64,000 nt of DNA from an uncultured Pelagibacteraceae bacterium (lineage in GTDB: Bacteria > Pseudomonadota > Alphaproteobacteria > Pelagibacterales > Pelagibacteraceae). Each line of letters opens with the position of its first letter. Position 1 is the stretch's first letter. Under the pieces are notes generated by a model that saw only the letters and a program-made list of their open reading frames with translations, had not been told where the DNA came from and did not search any database. The position numbers and the translations under genes were made by a program. Positions 35,272-43,055 of this stretch are shown here, piece after piece. The stretch is taken from positions 43,685 through 107,684 of the forward strand of contig CACHJN010000003.1 in assembly GCA_902580115.1 (NCBI GenBank). The letters are read 5' to 3'.

Positions 35272-35799
35272 ATGGATTTAAAAAAATATATAAGATCTAT
35301 ACCTGATTACCCTAAAAAAGGAATACTGTTTAGAGATATCACCACTTTAATTAAGAGCCCTCAAGCATTTAAATATACAGTAGATAAAATTATTGAGATT
35401 TCAAAAAAAATTAAATTTGATAAGGTTTCTGCTATTGAGTCCAGAGGTTTTGTGTTTGCATCAGCAGTATCTTATTTGCTTGATAAACCTCTAATTCTTT
35501 TAAGAAAAAAAAATAAGTTACCTGCAGAAAGGCACTCTGTTGACTTTAAGTTAGAGTATGGTGAAGCTACTATTGAAGTTCATAAAGACTCAATAAATAA
35601 AGGTGAAAATATTTTAGTCATAGACGACTTAATTGCGACTGGAGGAACAGCTGAAGCTGCTGCAAAACTGATTGAATTATCTGGGGGATCGGTCGCTGGA
35701 TTTATATTTGTAATAAATCTCTTTGATTTACCGGGCAACGATCTTCTCAAAAAAAAGTCTTATTTTACCGAAAGTTTAATTGAGTTTCCCGGTCACTAG
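35272..35799 (+). CDS. apt: adenine phosphoribosyltransferase
   Basis: 175 aa. MDLKKYIRSIPDYPKKGILFRDIT is the typical Apt start, IESRGFVFASAVSYLL the pyrophosphate loop region and NILVIDDLIATGGTAEAAAKLI the PRPP-binding motif. It converts adenine and PRPP to AMP. The track begins at TTG 35260, but ATG 35272 matches family N-termini exactly. Divergent from mtnP, it completes the salvage of adenine from MTA. Its stop overlaps the convergent epimerase by 4 bp. Confidence 0.94.
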   Translation: MDLKKYIRSIPDYPKKGILFRDITTLIKSPQAFKYTVDKIIEISKKIKFDKVSAIESRGFVFASAVSYLLDKPLILLRKKNKLPAERHSVDFKLEYGEATIEVHKDSINKGENILVIDDLIATGGTAEAAAKLIELSGGSVAGFIFVINLFDLPGNDLLKKKSYFTESLIEFPGH

Positions 35800-36812
35800 A
35801 TCTCCTTTTTTTTCCAAGTATCTGGAGTGAGATCATTATTAATTTCCAAATTGATGTGATATTCAAATGGTTTTACACCTCTTTTTTTAATGTAATCAAA
35901 TGTTTTTTGAATCCCCTCTTTAAGGGAAACTTTAGTTTTATAGTTTAATAATTGTCTTGCCTTATCAGCAGAACAAATTGCGTGCTTCACCTCTTGTGGT
36001 CTATCTTTTTTATAGATAGGAGGCAAATTTATACCAGTTACATTTGAGCAGAGTTCAGCAACTTTATTGATTGTCACAAACTCTTCATCCGGTCCAATAT
36101 TAATTATTTGTTTGTTAAGTTTTTTTTCATCTAACATAGGTATTAAACATGATAAACAATCATCAATATATGAAAAGCATCTTGTTTGCTCTCCATCTCC
36201 ATAAATTATTGGTGCCTTACCTTGCATCATTCTATTAATCATTATTGAAACTACGTTTCTAAAGGGATCGTCATATTTTTGTCTAGGACCAATTATGTTA
36301 TGAGGTACCGCAATCACCCATTCAATCTTATTTAATTCACACAAATTTATAAGGACTTGCTCAGCTGCAACTTTAGAAATAGCATAGGGATCAACTGGTT
36401 TTGGTTTCATTGTTTCAGTAAAAGGATATTCTTGTGAGCCATATCTTGCCATCGATGAGCAAAAAATTATTCTTTTAACCTTTTCATTAACAGCTGCTGA
36501 AAAAATAGAAACTGAAGCTAAGTAATTATTTTTAGTTATCTCATATGGAGAAAAAACTGACAAACCCTCATGAGCTGTGGCCGCGCAGTGATAAACTATT
36601 TGGACCCCTTTCATAATTCCTTTTATTTTTTCAAAATCACAACAATCAATATTATGAAATTCTACTCCTTTTGGAATATTATCTTTATATCCACCGATCA
36701 TGTTATCTATTCCAATAACTTTATGACCTAACCCTGAAAGTTGCTCTGATAAATGAGATCCTAGGAAACCAGCGACTCCTGTAACAAGTATTTTATATTG
36801 ATTATTGCTCAC
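35796..36812 (-). CDS. NAD-dependent nucleotide-sugar epimerase/dehydratase (extended SDR)
   Basis: 338 aa. VTGVAGFLGSHLSEQLS is the NAD-binding GxxGxxG loop, FCSSMARYG the catalytic Ser region and YAISKVAAEQV the YxxxK pair near residue 143. Looks like a UDP-glucose/UDP-GlcNAc 4-epimerase-type protein. It marks the left edge of the main surface-glycan island. Product sugar cannot be read from the sequence. Confidence 0.83.
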   Translation of the reverse strand: MSNNQYKILVTGVAGFLGSHLSEQLSGLGHKVIGIDNMIGGYKDNIPKGVEFHNIDCCDFEKIKGIMKGVQIVYHCAATAHEGLSVFSPYEITKNNYLASVSIFSAAVNEKVKRIIFCSSMARYGSQEYPFTETMKPKPVDPYAISKVAAEQVLINLCELNKIEWVIAVPHNIIGPRQKYDDPFRNVVSIMINRMMQGKAPIIYGDGEQTRCFSYIDDCLSCLIPMLDEKKLNKQIINIGPDEEFVTINKVAELCSNVTGINLPPIYKKDRPQEVKHAICSADKARQLLNYKTKVSLKEGIQKTFDYIKKRGVKPFEYHINLEINNDLTPDTWKKKEI

Positions 36813-36850
36813 TGAAGAATATTTATAATTTTAATTAGTATAAATCAACT

Positions 36851-37696
36851 TTAATTAATTTTAGGTCTATACCAAGACTTTCTCATTAATATTGAATTTA
36901 GTATTCCATTAAATCGACAGTAATAAATATCCTTTTTTTCCTTATTTGAAATAAATTTAAAAAAACAAGTTTTTAAAATAGCTGATAAAAATTTTGGTAA
37001 TATTTTTATTAATGCGAAAAAATAACCATAATGTTTATAATGAAAATAAAAAGTGGACCACATCCAATGCCAATTTCTTGATTTCTCCATTTCATGATTA
37101 ATTGACTCATCATGAGAAGTTCCTCCTGCATGATTAATTTTAATATTTGTATCTAAAAATATTTTTTTGTTCTTTTTAATTAATCTCCTGCAAAAATCTA
37201 TCTCTTCAAAATAAATAAAAAAGTTTTCATCAAAAAATCCTACATCTTTACACTGCTCTAAGTTTAAAAACATAGCAAAACCTTTTACATTTTTAACTTC
37301 AAAAATTCCATTTTTTTTATTCATTGATAAGTCTTTATTGAATTTTTCTTGAATAAAAGGTGCAATGATTGCGAAGTTTGGTTTGTTATTGGCTGTTAAA
37401 AAAAAATTATCAATCGCTTGATTTTGAACTTCTGCATCTGGATTTATTATTAAGGCATACTTCGTATTAACCATAGTTAAACCAAGATTATTTCCTTTGG
37501 CATAACCCAAGTTTTTATCGGACAAAATACACTTAATATTAGGATATTCTTTTTCTAATTTTTCTTTTAATTTTTTATCATTGGAATTTTCTATGATTAT
37601 GATCTTAAAGTCTTTTCCTAAAGATTTTACGCAGTTTAAGATCTTAGTTTCACTTTTAAAAGACGTAATAACTGCAGTAATATCTTTATTATTCAT
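36851..37696 (-). CDS. family 2 glycosyltransferase (rhamnosyltransferase-like)
   Basis: 281 aa. ITAVITSFKSETKILNCV, IIIENSNDKKL, LSDKNLGYAKGNNLGL and ALIINPDAEVQ (metal-binding DXD-like) are the usual steps of WbbL/rhamnosyltransferase GT2 proteins; the acceptor loop FFIYFEEIDFCRRL is also typical. Its C-terminal GILNSILMRKSWYRPK closely resembles that of the GT2 at 40482, so the two are paralogues. Divergent from rfbB, which would provide dTDP-deoxysugar. Confidence 0.83.
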   Translation of the reverse strand: MNNKDITAVITSFKSETKILNCVKSLGKDFKIIIIENSNDKKLKEKLEKEYPNIKCILSDKNLGYAKGNNLGLTMVNTKYALIINPDAEVQNQAIDNFFLTANNKPNFAIIAPFIQEKFNKDLSMNKKNGIFEVKNVKGFAMFLNLEQCKDVGFFDENFFIYFEEIDFCRRLIKKNKKIFLDTNIKINHAGGTSHDESINHEMEKSRNWHWMWSTFYFHYKHYGYFFALIKILPKFLSAILKTCFFKFISNKEKKDIYYCRFNGILNSILMRKSWYRPKIN

Positions 37697-37772
37697 TTTA
37701 TGTGTTATTAATTGATTTTATATAATAATTCTTTATTTTAACACAATTACACTAAATATTCTTTATTCATAT

Positions 37773-38795
37773 ATGAAAAAAATAATAGTTACAGGAGGAT
37801 CTGGCTTTATAGGTAGTAATTTGGTTAATTTTTTAATCAAAAAAAAATATTTTGTTATTAATATCGATAAATTAACCTACTCCTCTAATAATTATAACAA
37901 AAACAAACTTCCTAAAAAACAATATAAGTTTTATAAATTCGATATTGCTAACAAAACAAAACTTAAAAAAGTAATCAAAAAATATAAACCTGAATGTATA
38001 TTTAATCTTGCTGCTGAAACGCATGTAGATCGATCTATAGACTCTCCTCAACCTTTTATCCACTCAAATATTATTGGTGTCTTTAGTATTTTAGAAGCTA
38101 TAAGAGAAAACAACAAAAAGAATAAAAAAATTAAATTGGTGCATATTTCTACAGATGAGGTATATGGTGATATCAAAACAAATAAATCTAACGAAAAGTT
38201 TCCTTATAATCCAAGCTCCCCTTATTCAGCATCAAAAGCAAGTGCAGATCATCTAATAAAATCTTATATAAGAACATATAATTTACCAGCGATAATATCC
38301 AATTGTTGTAATAATTATGGCCCATATCAATTTCCAGAAAAACTTATTCCAAAAATGATTACAAATATTTTATCTAATAAATCTTTGCCTGTTTATGCCA
38401 AAGGTCAAAATTCAAGAGAATGGTTACATGTAGATGATCACTGTGATGCTTTATTTAAAATTTTCAAAAAGGGTAAGTTTGGGGAGAGTTACAATGTCGG
38501 ATCAAATATTAATCTTAAAAACATAGTTTTGGTAAAAAATATTTTAAGTATTTTTAAAAAGAAAGGATATAAAATTGGCAAAAAAGTTAAAATTAAATAC
38601 GTGAAAGATCGTCCTGGTCATGACTTTAGATACTCTTTAGATAGTAAAAAAATTCGTAAAGAAATAAAATGGCGATCAAAAAAATCAATTAACCAAGGTT
38701 TGTATTTTACAATTAATTGGTATTTACAAAATCCTAAATTTTTAACTTCCATATCTAAGAAGCTTTATGTTAATAGATTAGGATTAAAAATATGA
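37773..38795 (+). CDS. rfbB: dTDP-glucose 4,6-dehydratase
   Basis: 340 aa SDR. GGSGFIGSNLVNFL (NAD loop), AAETHVDRSIDSPQPFI, ISTDEVYGD with the Thr-Asp-Glu catalytic trio, YSASKASADHL (Tyr/Lys), NNYGPYQFPEKLIP and RPGHDFRYSLD are all RmlB hallmarks. It converts dTDP-glucose to dTDP-4-keto-6-deoxyglucose. Overlaps rfbA by 4 bp. The product can go to the C-methyltransferases and the rfbC/reductase genes at 53-55 kb. Confidence 0.94.
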   Translation: MKKIIVTGGSGFIGSNLVNFLIKKKYFVINIDKLTYSSNNYNKNKLPKKQYKFYKFDIANKTKLKKVIKKYKPECIFNLAAETHVDRSIDSPQPFIHSNIIGVFSILEAIRENNKKNKKIKLVHISTDEVYGDIKTNKSNEKFPYNPSSPYSASKASADHLIKSYIRTYNLPAIISNCCNNYGPYQFPEKLIPKMITNILSNKSLPVYAKGQNSREWLHVDDHCDALFKIFKKGKFGESYNVGSNINLKNIVLVKNILSIFKKKGYKIGKKVKIKYVKDRPGHDFRYSLDSKKIRKEIKWRSKKSINQGLYFTINWYLQNPKFLTSISKKLYVNRLGLKI

Positions 38796-39658
38796 TAAAA
38801 AAAGGAATTATATTAGCGGGTGGTTTAGGTACAAGAATGAGCCCAATCACAAAATCAGTAAATAAACAATTGCTTCCAATTTACGATAAACCTTTAATTT
38901 ATTATCCTCTTTCTATTCTGATGCTCTCAGGAATAAAAGATATATTAATTATTGTAAATAAAGGCCAAATAAATCAATTTAGAAAAATTTTAACAAATGG
39001 AAAAAAATTAGGAATTAATATTCAATATAAAGAGCAAAATGCACCAAATGGTTTACCAGAGGCCTTCATAATTGGAGAAAAATTCATTGGCAAAGAGGGA
39101 GTTGCATTAATACTTGGTGATAATTTTTTTTACGCTCAAAGTCTTACTAAAACTCTTCAAAATGCTAGAAAATTAAATCTTGGTGCTAAAGTTTTTTTAC
39201 ATCCAGTTAAAAATCCTAAACTTTATGGGATTGCAACAATAAAAAATAAAAAGATTACATATCTTAAAGAGAAGCCTACTATTACTAAATCTAATTTAGC
39301 TGTTACAGGCTTATATTTTTTTGATAAGCATGTGGTTAATTTTAGCAAAAATTTAAAACCGTCGAAAAGAAAAGAATTAGAAATAATAGATTTATTAAAC
39401 AAATATAAAAAAAAAAATAAATTAAGCTTTGAATTTTTAGGTAGAGGTGGGGCTTGGCTAGATGCGGGGTCAATTGATGATTACTATGATGCTACCTCAT
39501 TTGTTTCAGCTATAGAGAAAAGACAGGGTTTTAAAATAGCTTGTCTTGAAGAAATAGCTTTAACAAAAAAATGGATAAATAAAAAAGAGATTTTGGAAAG
39601 TATAAAATTTTACGGTAGTTGTGGCTATTCTCGATATTTAAAACAATTAATCAGTTAG
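38792..39658 (+). CDS. rfbA: glucose-1-phosphate thymidylyltransferase
   Basis: 288 aa. GIILAGGLGTRMSPITKSVNKQLLPIYDKPLIYYPLS is the RmlA nucleotide-binding start (RLxP replaced by RMSP), LILGDNFFY the metal/catalytic Asp region and GRGGAWLDAGSIDDYYDA near the end. It makes dTDP-glucose for RfbB. Converges with the DUF4422 gene, with a 12-bp overlap. Confidence 0.94.
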   Translation: MIKKGIILAGGLGTRMSPITKSVNKQLLPIYDKPLIYYPLSILMLSGIKDILIIVNKGQINQFRKILTNGKKLGINIQYKEQNAPNGLPEAFIIGEKFIGKEGVALILGDNFFYAQSLTKTLQNARKLNLGAKVFLHPVKNPKLYGIATIKNKKITYLKEKPTITKSNLAVTGLYFFDKHVVNFSKNLKPSKRKELEIIDLLNKYKKKNKLSFEFLGRGGAWLDAGSIDDYYDATSFVSAIEKRQGFKIACLEEIALTKKWINKKEILESIKFYGSCGYSRYLKQLIS

Positions 39659-40477
39659 ACTTATATTAATATCGTGAAACAGTATTGGTAATTCTTTAAA
39701 ATTGGCATTTTTTTTAAACCAGTAAGACATAAACCTCTCAGCCAGAAAACCATATATTCTTTTCATTCCATACCCTTTTAAATTATCAAAGCCAAATATA
39801 CTTTCACAGGATTCTAACCACGTAAAAAGGTCTTTATAATAATCTTTTAATAAATTTCTTGACTGACAAATAAACATATTATGAGGATTAAATGATACTT
39901 CGTTGTTAACAAAATTAATAAAATCATTTTTATTTTTAGAGTCTAGTAAATTCGCAGCTTTATCCAAATTTTTTCTACCGTGCATAAGGTCAAAATGAAA
40001 TTTAATATTTCTAGCCTTTTTACTAAATAAAATTTTTGGATTTGAAAGAACTAGAGGTAAACCCTTTTTTAAGAATTTCATAGTTTTTCTATTATTAACA
40101 TAAAAAGGGCTTCCTAAAATTACATCATATTGATCATACTCTTTTGGTACATTGTTTATTGTGTTATCTTTTAAATTTGAAATATTTAATTGCTCATTAG
40201 GAACAAATTTTAAAGACCAAAATTTCCTATATTGGCAAAAACCTATCCACCTATGCTTTATTTGATCTAAATAGTTTTTCCATAACCAATAATGAAAAGT
40301 ATATTCCCCATAATATTTGTTTTTTTGAGATATATTAATTCCATTTTTATCACCTAAACAATCTTTGGGGAAAAGTTTTTCTCCTAATCCAACAGGGGTA
40401 TAATCTAAAGTTTCGATAAACTTAAGATGAGATGGCTCTAATGTTAGACAGAACATTTTTAAATTTTTTTCATTCAT
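39647..40477 (-). CDS. DUF4422-like glycosyltransferase-associated protein
   Basis: 276 aa soluble protein. The segment YYGEYTFHYWLWKNYLDQIKHRWIGFCQYRKFW near residue 57 is the family core (E-x-T-x-x-Y-W-x-W-K-N and G-x-x-x-Y-R), seen in capsule and O-antigen proteins with a DUF4422 domain, generally taken as glycosyltransferases. No signal or membrane segment. Four bases from the next GT2 gene. Reaction unknown. Confidence 0.65.
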   Translation of the reverse strand: MNEKNLKMFCLTLEPSHLKFIETLDYTPVGLGEKLFPKDCLGDKNGINISQKNKYYGEYTFHYWLWKNYLDQIKHRWIGFCQYRKFWSLKFVPNEQLNISNLKDNTINNVPKEYDQYDVILGSPFYVNNRKTMKFLKKGLPLVLSNPKILFSKKARNIKFHFDLMHGRKNLDKAANLLDSKNKNDFINFVNNEVSFNPHNMFICQSRNLLKDYYKDLFTWLESCESIFGFDNLKGYGMKRIYGFLAERFMSYWFKKNANFKELPILFHDINISLTD

Positions 40478-40481
40478 AGTT

Positions 40482-41354
40482 TTATTTCAGTTTTGGTCTA
40501 AATAAGGATTTTTTCAAAAAGATAGCGTTTAAAATTCCAGATAAGCTTGCTTTATGAAGCTTAAGATGGAAAAAATTAAGTCTAAATATTGAAGCAATGA
40601 TACCTAATAAACTTTGATAGATATTTGGTATCACTTTTTTTAAGGCATAAGAATAATTAAAATTTTTTTTAAAAAAATAAAATTTTGACCAACTAAAATG
40701 CCAATTTCTATTTATTAAGATTTCATTAACATATTTCTTTTTTGTGGAACCAGTTCCTATATGTTCAAAATTTAAATTTTTAATAACGTACATTTTATGA
40801 TTTTTATTAACAAGTTCATTACATAGATCTGTTGTTTCAAAATACATAAAGTAGTTTTCGTCTAATATCTTTGTAGATTTGAATTTTTTTTTGTTAATAA
40901 CACAAAAACACCAATCAATTTCTTTAACATTTTCAATAATAAAATTCTTAATTTTTTTCAGTCTCCTTGAGCTATCACTATCAAACGGACTAAAGTTTTT
41001 ATAAATATTTTGATTCTTATATTCTGGAGCAATTAAAGTGAAATTTTTAAAATTATTTAACAATTTTTCTAAACTAAGTATTAGATTTTTGTTTATTATA
41101 ACATCAGGAGTTAATGTCAAAACAATATCATTTTTACAATTTTTTAGCGCCAAATTAAAAGCCTTAGCATAACCTAAATTTTCTTTAGGAATAATTACTT
41201 TAGTATTTTTAAATTTTTTTTCAATTTTACTTTTCGTTGATTTTAATTGAGAATTTTCAACGATAATAATTTGATATTTTTTTGGAAAATTTTTCAATAG
41301 CTTTTTTAATAAATGCTCACTTTGAAAAGATATTATAACAATTGATAATTTCAT
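40482..41354 (-). CDS. family 2 glycosyltransferase, paralogue of the one at 36851
   Basis: 290 aa. LSIVIISFQSEHLLKKLL, IIIVENSQLKSTK, IPKENLGYAKAFNLAL and VLTLTPDVIINK (acidic metal site in TPD) are GT2 steps; FMYFETTDLCNELV parallels FFIYFEEIDFCRRL of the paralogue, and the C-terminal SGILNAIFLKKSLFRPK is shared. Likely adds a deoxysugar to the same or related glycan. Begins only 9 bp from the tRNA-Met 3' end. Confidence 0.82.
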   Translation of the reverse strand: MKLSIVIISFQSEHLLKKLLKNFPKKYQIIIVENSQLKSTKSKIEKKFKNTKVIIPKENLGYAKAFNLALKNCKNDIVLTLTPDVIINKNLILSLEKLLNNFKNFTLIAPEYKNQNIYKNFSPFDSDSSRRLKKIKNFIIENVKEIDWCFCVINKKKFKSTKILDENYFMYFETTDLCNELVNKNHKMYVIKNLNFEHIGTGSTKKKYVNEILINRNWHFSWSKFYFFKKNFNYSYALKKVIPNIYQSLLGIIASIFRLNFFHLKLHKASLSGILNAIFLKKSLFRPKLK

Positions 41355-41362
41355 AGTTTTGA

Positions 41363-41439
41363 TGGTAGCGAGGGGCGGAGTCGAACCGCCGACCCCAGGC
41401 TTATGAGTCCTGTGCTCTAACCAACTGAGCTACCTCGCC
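41363..41439 (-). tRNA. tRNA-Met (anticodon CAT), elongator type
   Basis: The minus strand folds as a full cloverleaf: acceptor GGCGAGG/CCTCGCT (first pair G-U), D arm AGCTCAGTTGGTTAGAGC, anticodon arm with loop CTCATAA, variable loop, T arm GGCGG-TTCGACT-CCGCC, discriminator A and encoded CCA. CAT could be Met or lysidine-modified Ile; the overall sequence looks like alphaproteobacterial elongator tRNA-Met, and initiator features (mismatched first pair, three GC pairs in the anticodon stem) are not clear. It is embedded in the glycan island. Confidence 0.92.
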
Positions 41440-41451
41440 AAATTAAGATCA

Positions 41452-41479
41452 TTTATATTACATTCTAAATTTCGTTCAA
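41452..41479 (-). promoter_or_regulatory. sigma70-like promoter of tRNA-Met
   Basis: Minus strand: TTGAAC at 41479-41474, a 16-bp spacer, TATAAA at 41457-41452, placed 12 bases before the mature 5' end. Matches the expected position of a tRNA promoter. Confidence 0.5.
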
Positions 41480-41503
41480 TAAACATTTTTAATTAAGATT
41501 GCG

Positions 41504-42298
41504 CTAGTCAGAAAATGAGAAGATTAAATCTTCTTTATAAGGATTATTTGGATAATCTAAGTTTTTAATTGGAAAACTTTTGACGTACTCTCCGCTATCT
41601 TTTTGATAATCTTTATTAATAAAAGTTAACTCTAATGCGATAGGTAACCCAGATTCTAATTTTTCGCAGTGGTTATTCCCATGTATGTGAATAATATTAA
41701 AATCCTCTTTAATTTTTTTAACAGCCTCAGTAAAAATTTCCTCATTTTGATCCAAGCAGTGAAACTCAAATATGATCATAGCAATTTTTGATTTATATTT
41801 AATTATATCATCTATTAATTCAAATTCAGTTCCTTCAATATCAATTTTTAATACAACTTTTTTTTCATTGGGTATCCTTGAAAATACTTTGTCAATATCT
41901 GCATCATTTTTATTTTTTTTGATGTTTGTAATTTTCTCTTGATAAAATTTTACCGAGTCAATTTTAAAAAAATCTAAATAATTCTTAAATAAAATTATTC
42001 TTATTTTTAAATCATTGTATTTGCATCTAAATGTTAAAAATCTTTTTAAATACTTTAAAATTTCCTTTAAATATGGTTTTTTACTTACATAACAATCGTA
42101 CATATAAATTTTTACTTTTTTATTAATTTTAATGTAGTCCAACTCGAAAGACCAATCAGATCCCATTCCAAAGCTAATTAAATAATCAACGCTAGCTACA
42201 ACCTTCTCATCTACAATATAGCCACCATCAGCTTCTCTTCCAACTCGAATAAGATTTTGGTTTTTAAGAGGTTTTAAAAAATTAAATTTTTTGTCCAT
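41504..42298 (-). CDS. FkbM family SAM-dependent methyltransferase
   Basis: 264 aa. LIRVGREADGGYIVDE and YLISFGMGSDWSFELDY form the N-terminal part, and VVLKIDIEGTEFELIDDI is the FkbM diagnostic segment. These methylate sugars or polyketides, commonly in O-antigen loci. The TTG at 42301 is one codon upstream of the ATG at 42298, which I use. Divergent from the DUF4956 gene, with 136 bp between. Confidence 0.8.
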   Translation of the reverse strand: MDKKFNFLKPLKNQNLIRVGREADGGYIVDEKVVASVDYLISFGMGSDWSFELDYIKINKKVKIYMYDCYVSKKPYLKEILKYLKRFLTFRCKYNDLKIRIILFKNYLDFFKIDSVKFYQEKITNIKKNKNDADIDKVFSRIPNEKKVVLKIDIEGTEFELIDDIIKYKSKIAMIIFEFHCLDQNEEIFTEAVKKIKEDFNIIHIHGNNHCEKLESGLPIALELTFINKDYQKDSGEYVKSFPIKNLDYPNNPYKEDLIFSFSD

Positions 42299-42434
42299 CA
42301 ATTATAAAATATTTTATCTATTTTAATTTCCTTTAAAAGGTAAAAAAACAAAATTTATAGCACTAATTTAAGTATTTATTTTGAATAAATTAAGTGACTT
42401 ATGAAAAGTGATTTGATAATAATTTGTTTATACA

Positions 42435-43052
42435 ATGGATGAATTAAAAGCATTAATACTATTAATATCGAGTGGATTAATAATAAGATACTCTTTAACG
42501 TTGACTGGTCAAGCGTGGGCAAAATCTCATTCTCAAACAGTCGCCTTTATGATTTTACCAGTAATCACCTACGTAATTACAAAAACAATTGCTGGAAACA
42601 TAGCTTTATCACTGGGAATGATTGGTGCTTTGTCAATTGTAAGGTTTAGACACCCGGTAAAAAGTGCCTTAGAGTTAATAATGTACTTTGATCTTATAAC
42701 AATTGGAATTGCAACGAGTGTTAGAACTAAATGGGCTATTCAACTTGTTTTATGCACTGTCATAATTATTTTTGCAGTAAAATTTATACAAAAAATTTTA
42801 AATAAATCAGGTTCATCTTTTTATAACATGTCATTTAATGAGGGTAATACTGCTAACACTATTGAAATTGTCTCAAAACAAAAAATTGAATTTATTGAAA
42901 AAAGTGAGTTCTTATTAAATTCTCTAAATGATAAAAATAATCAAGAATTTACTTACAGATTATCTTTTAATAATAAAAAAGAGTTACAAGATTTTAAAGT
43001 TAAGTTGGAAAATGATAAAAATATTGAAAGAGTAAATACTATCTATAATTAA
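42435..43052 (+). CDS. DUF4956 membrane protein
   Basis: 205 aa. About four transmembrane helices in the first 120 residues and a soluble C-terminal domain of about 80 residues. The conserved block SLGMIGALSIVRFRHPVKSALELIMYF (near residue 58) is the DUF4956 signature. These proteins recur next to CotH-like and VTC-domain genes in many bacteria, as here. Biochemical role unknown; the helices and the basic RFRHPVK stretch could form an inner-membrane channel or anchor. First gene of a three-gene unit with gaps of 3 and 12 bp. Confidence 0.78.
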   Translation: MDELKALILLISSGLIIRYSLTLTGQAWAKSHSQTVAFMILPVITYVITKTIAGNIALSLGMIGALSIVRFRHPVKSALELIMYFDLITIGIATSVRTKWAIQLVLCTVIIIFAVKFIQKILNKSGSSFYNMSFNEGNTANTIEIVSKQKIEFIEKSEFLLNSLNDKNNQEFTYRLSFNNKKELQDFKVKLENDKNIERVNTIYN

Positions 43053-43055
43053 ATT

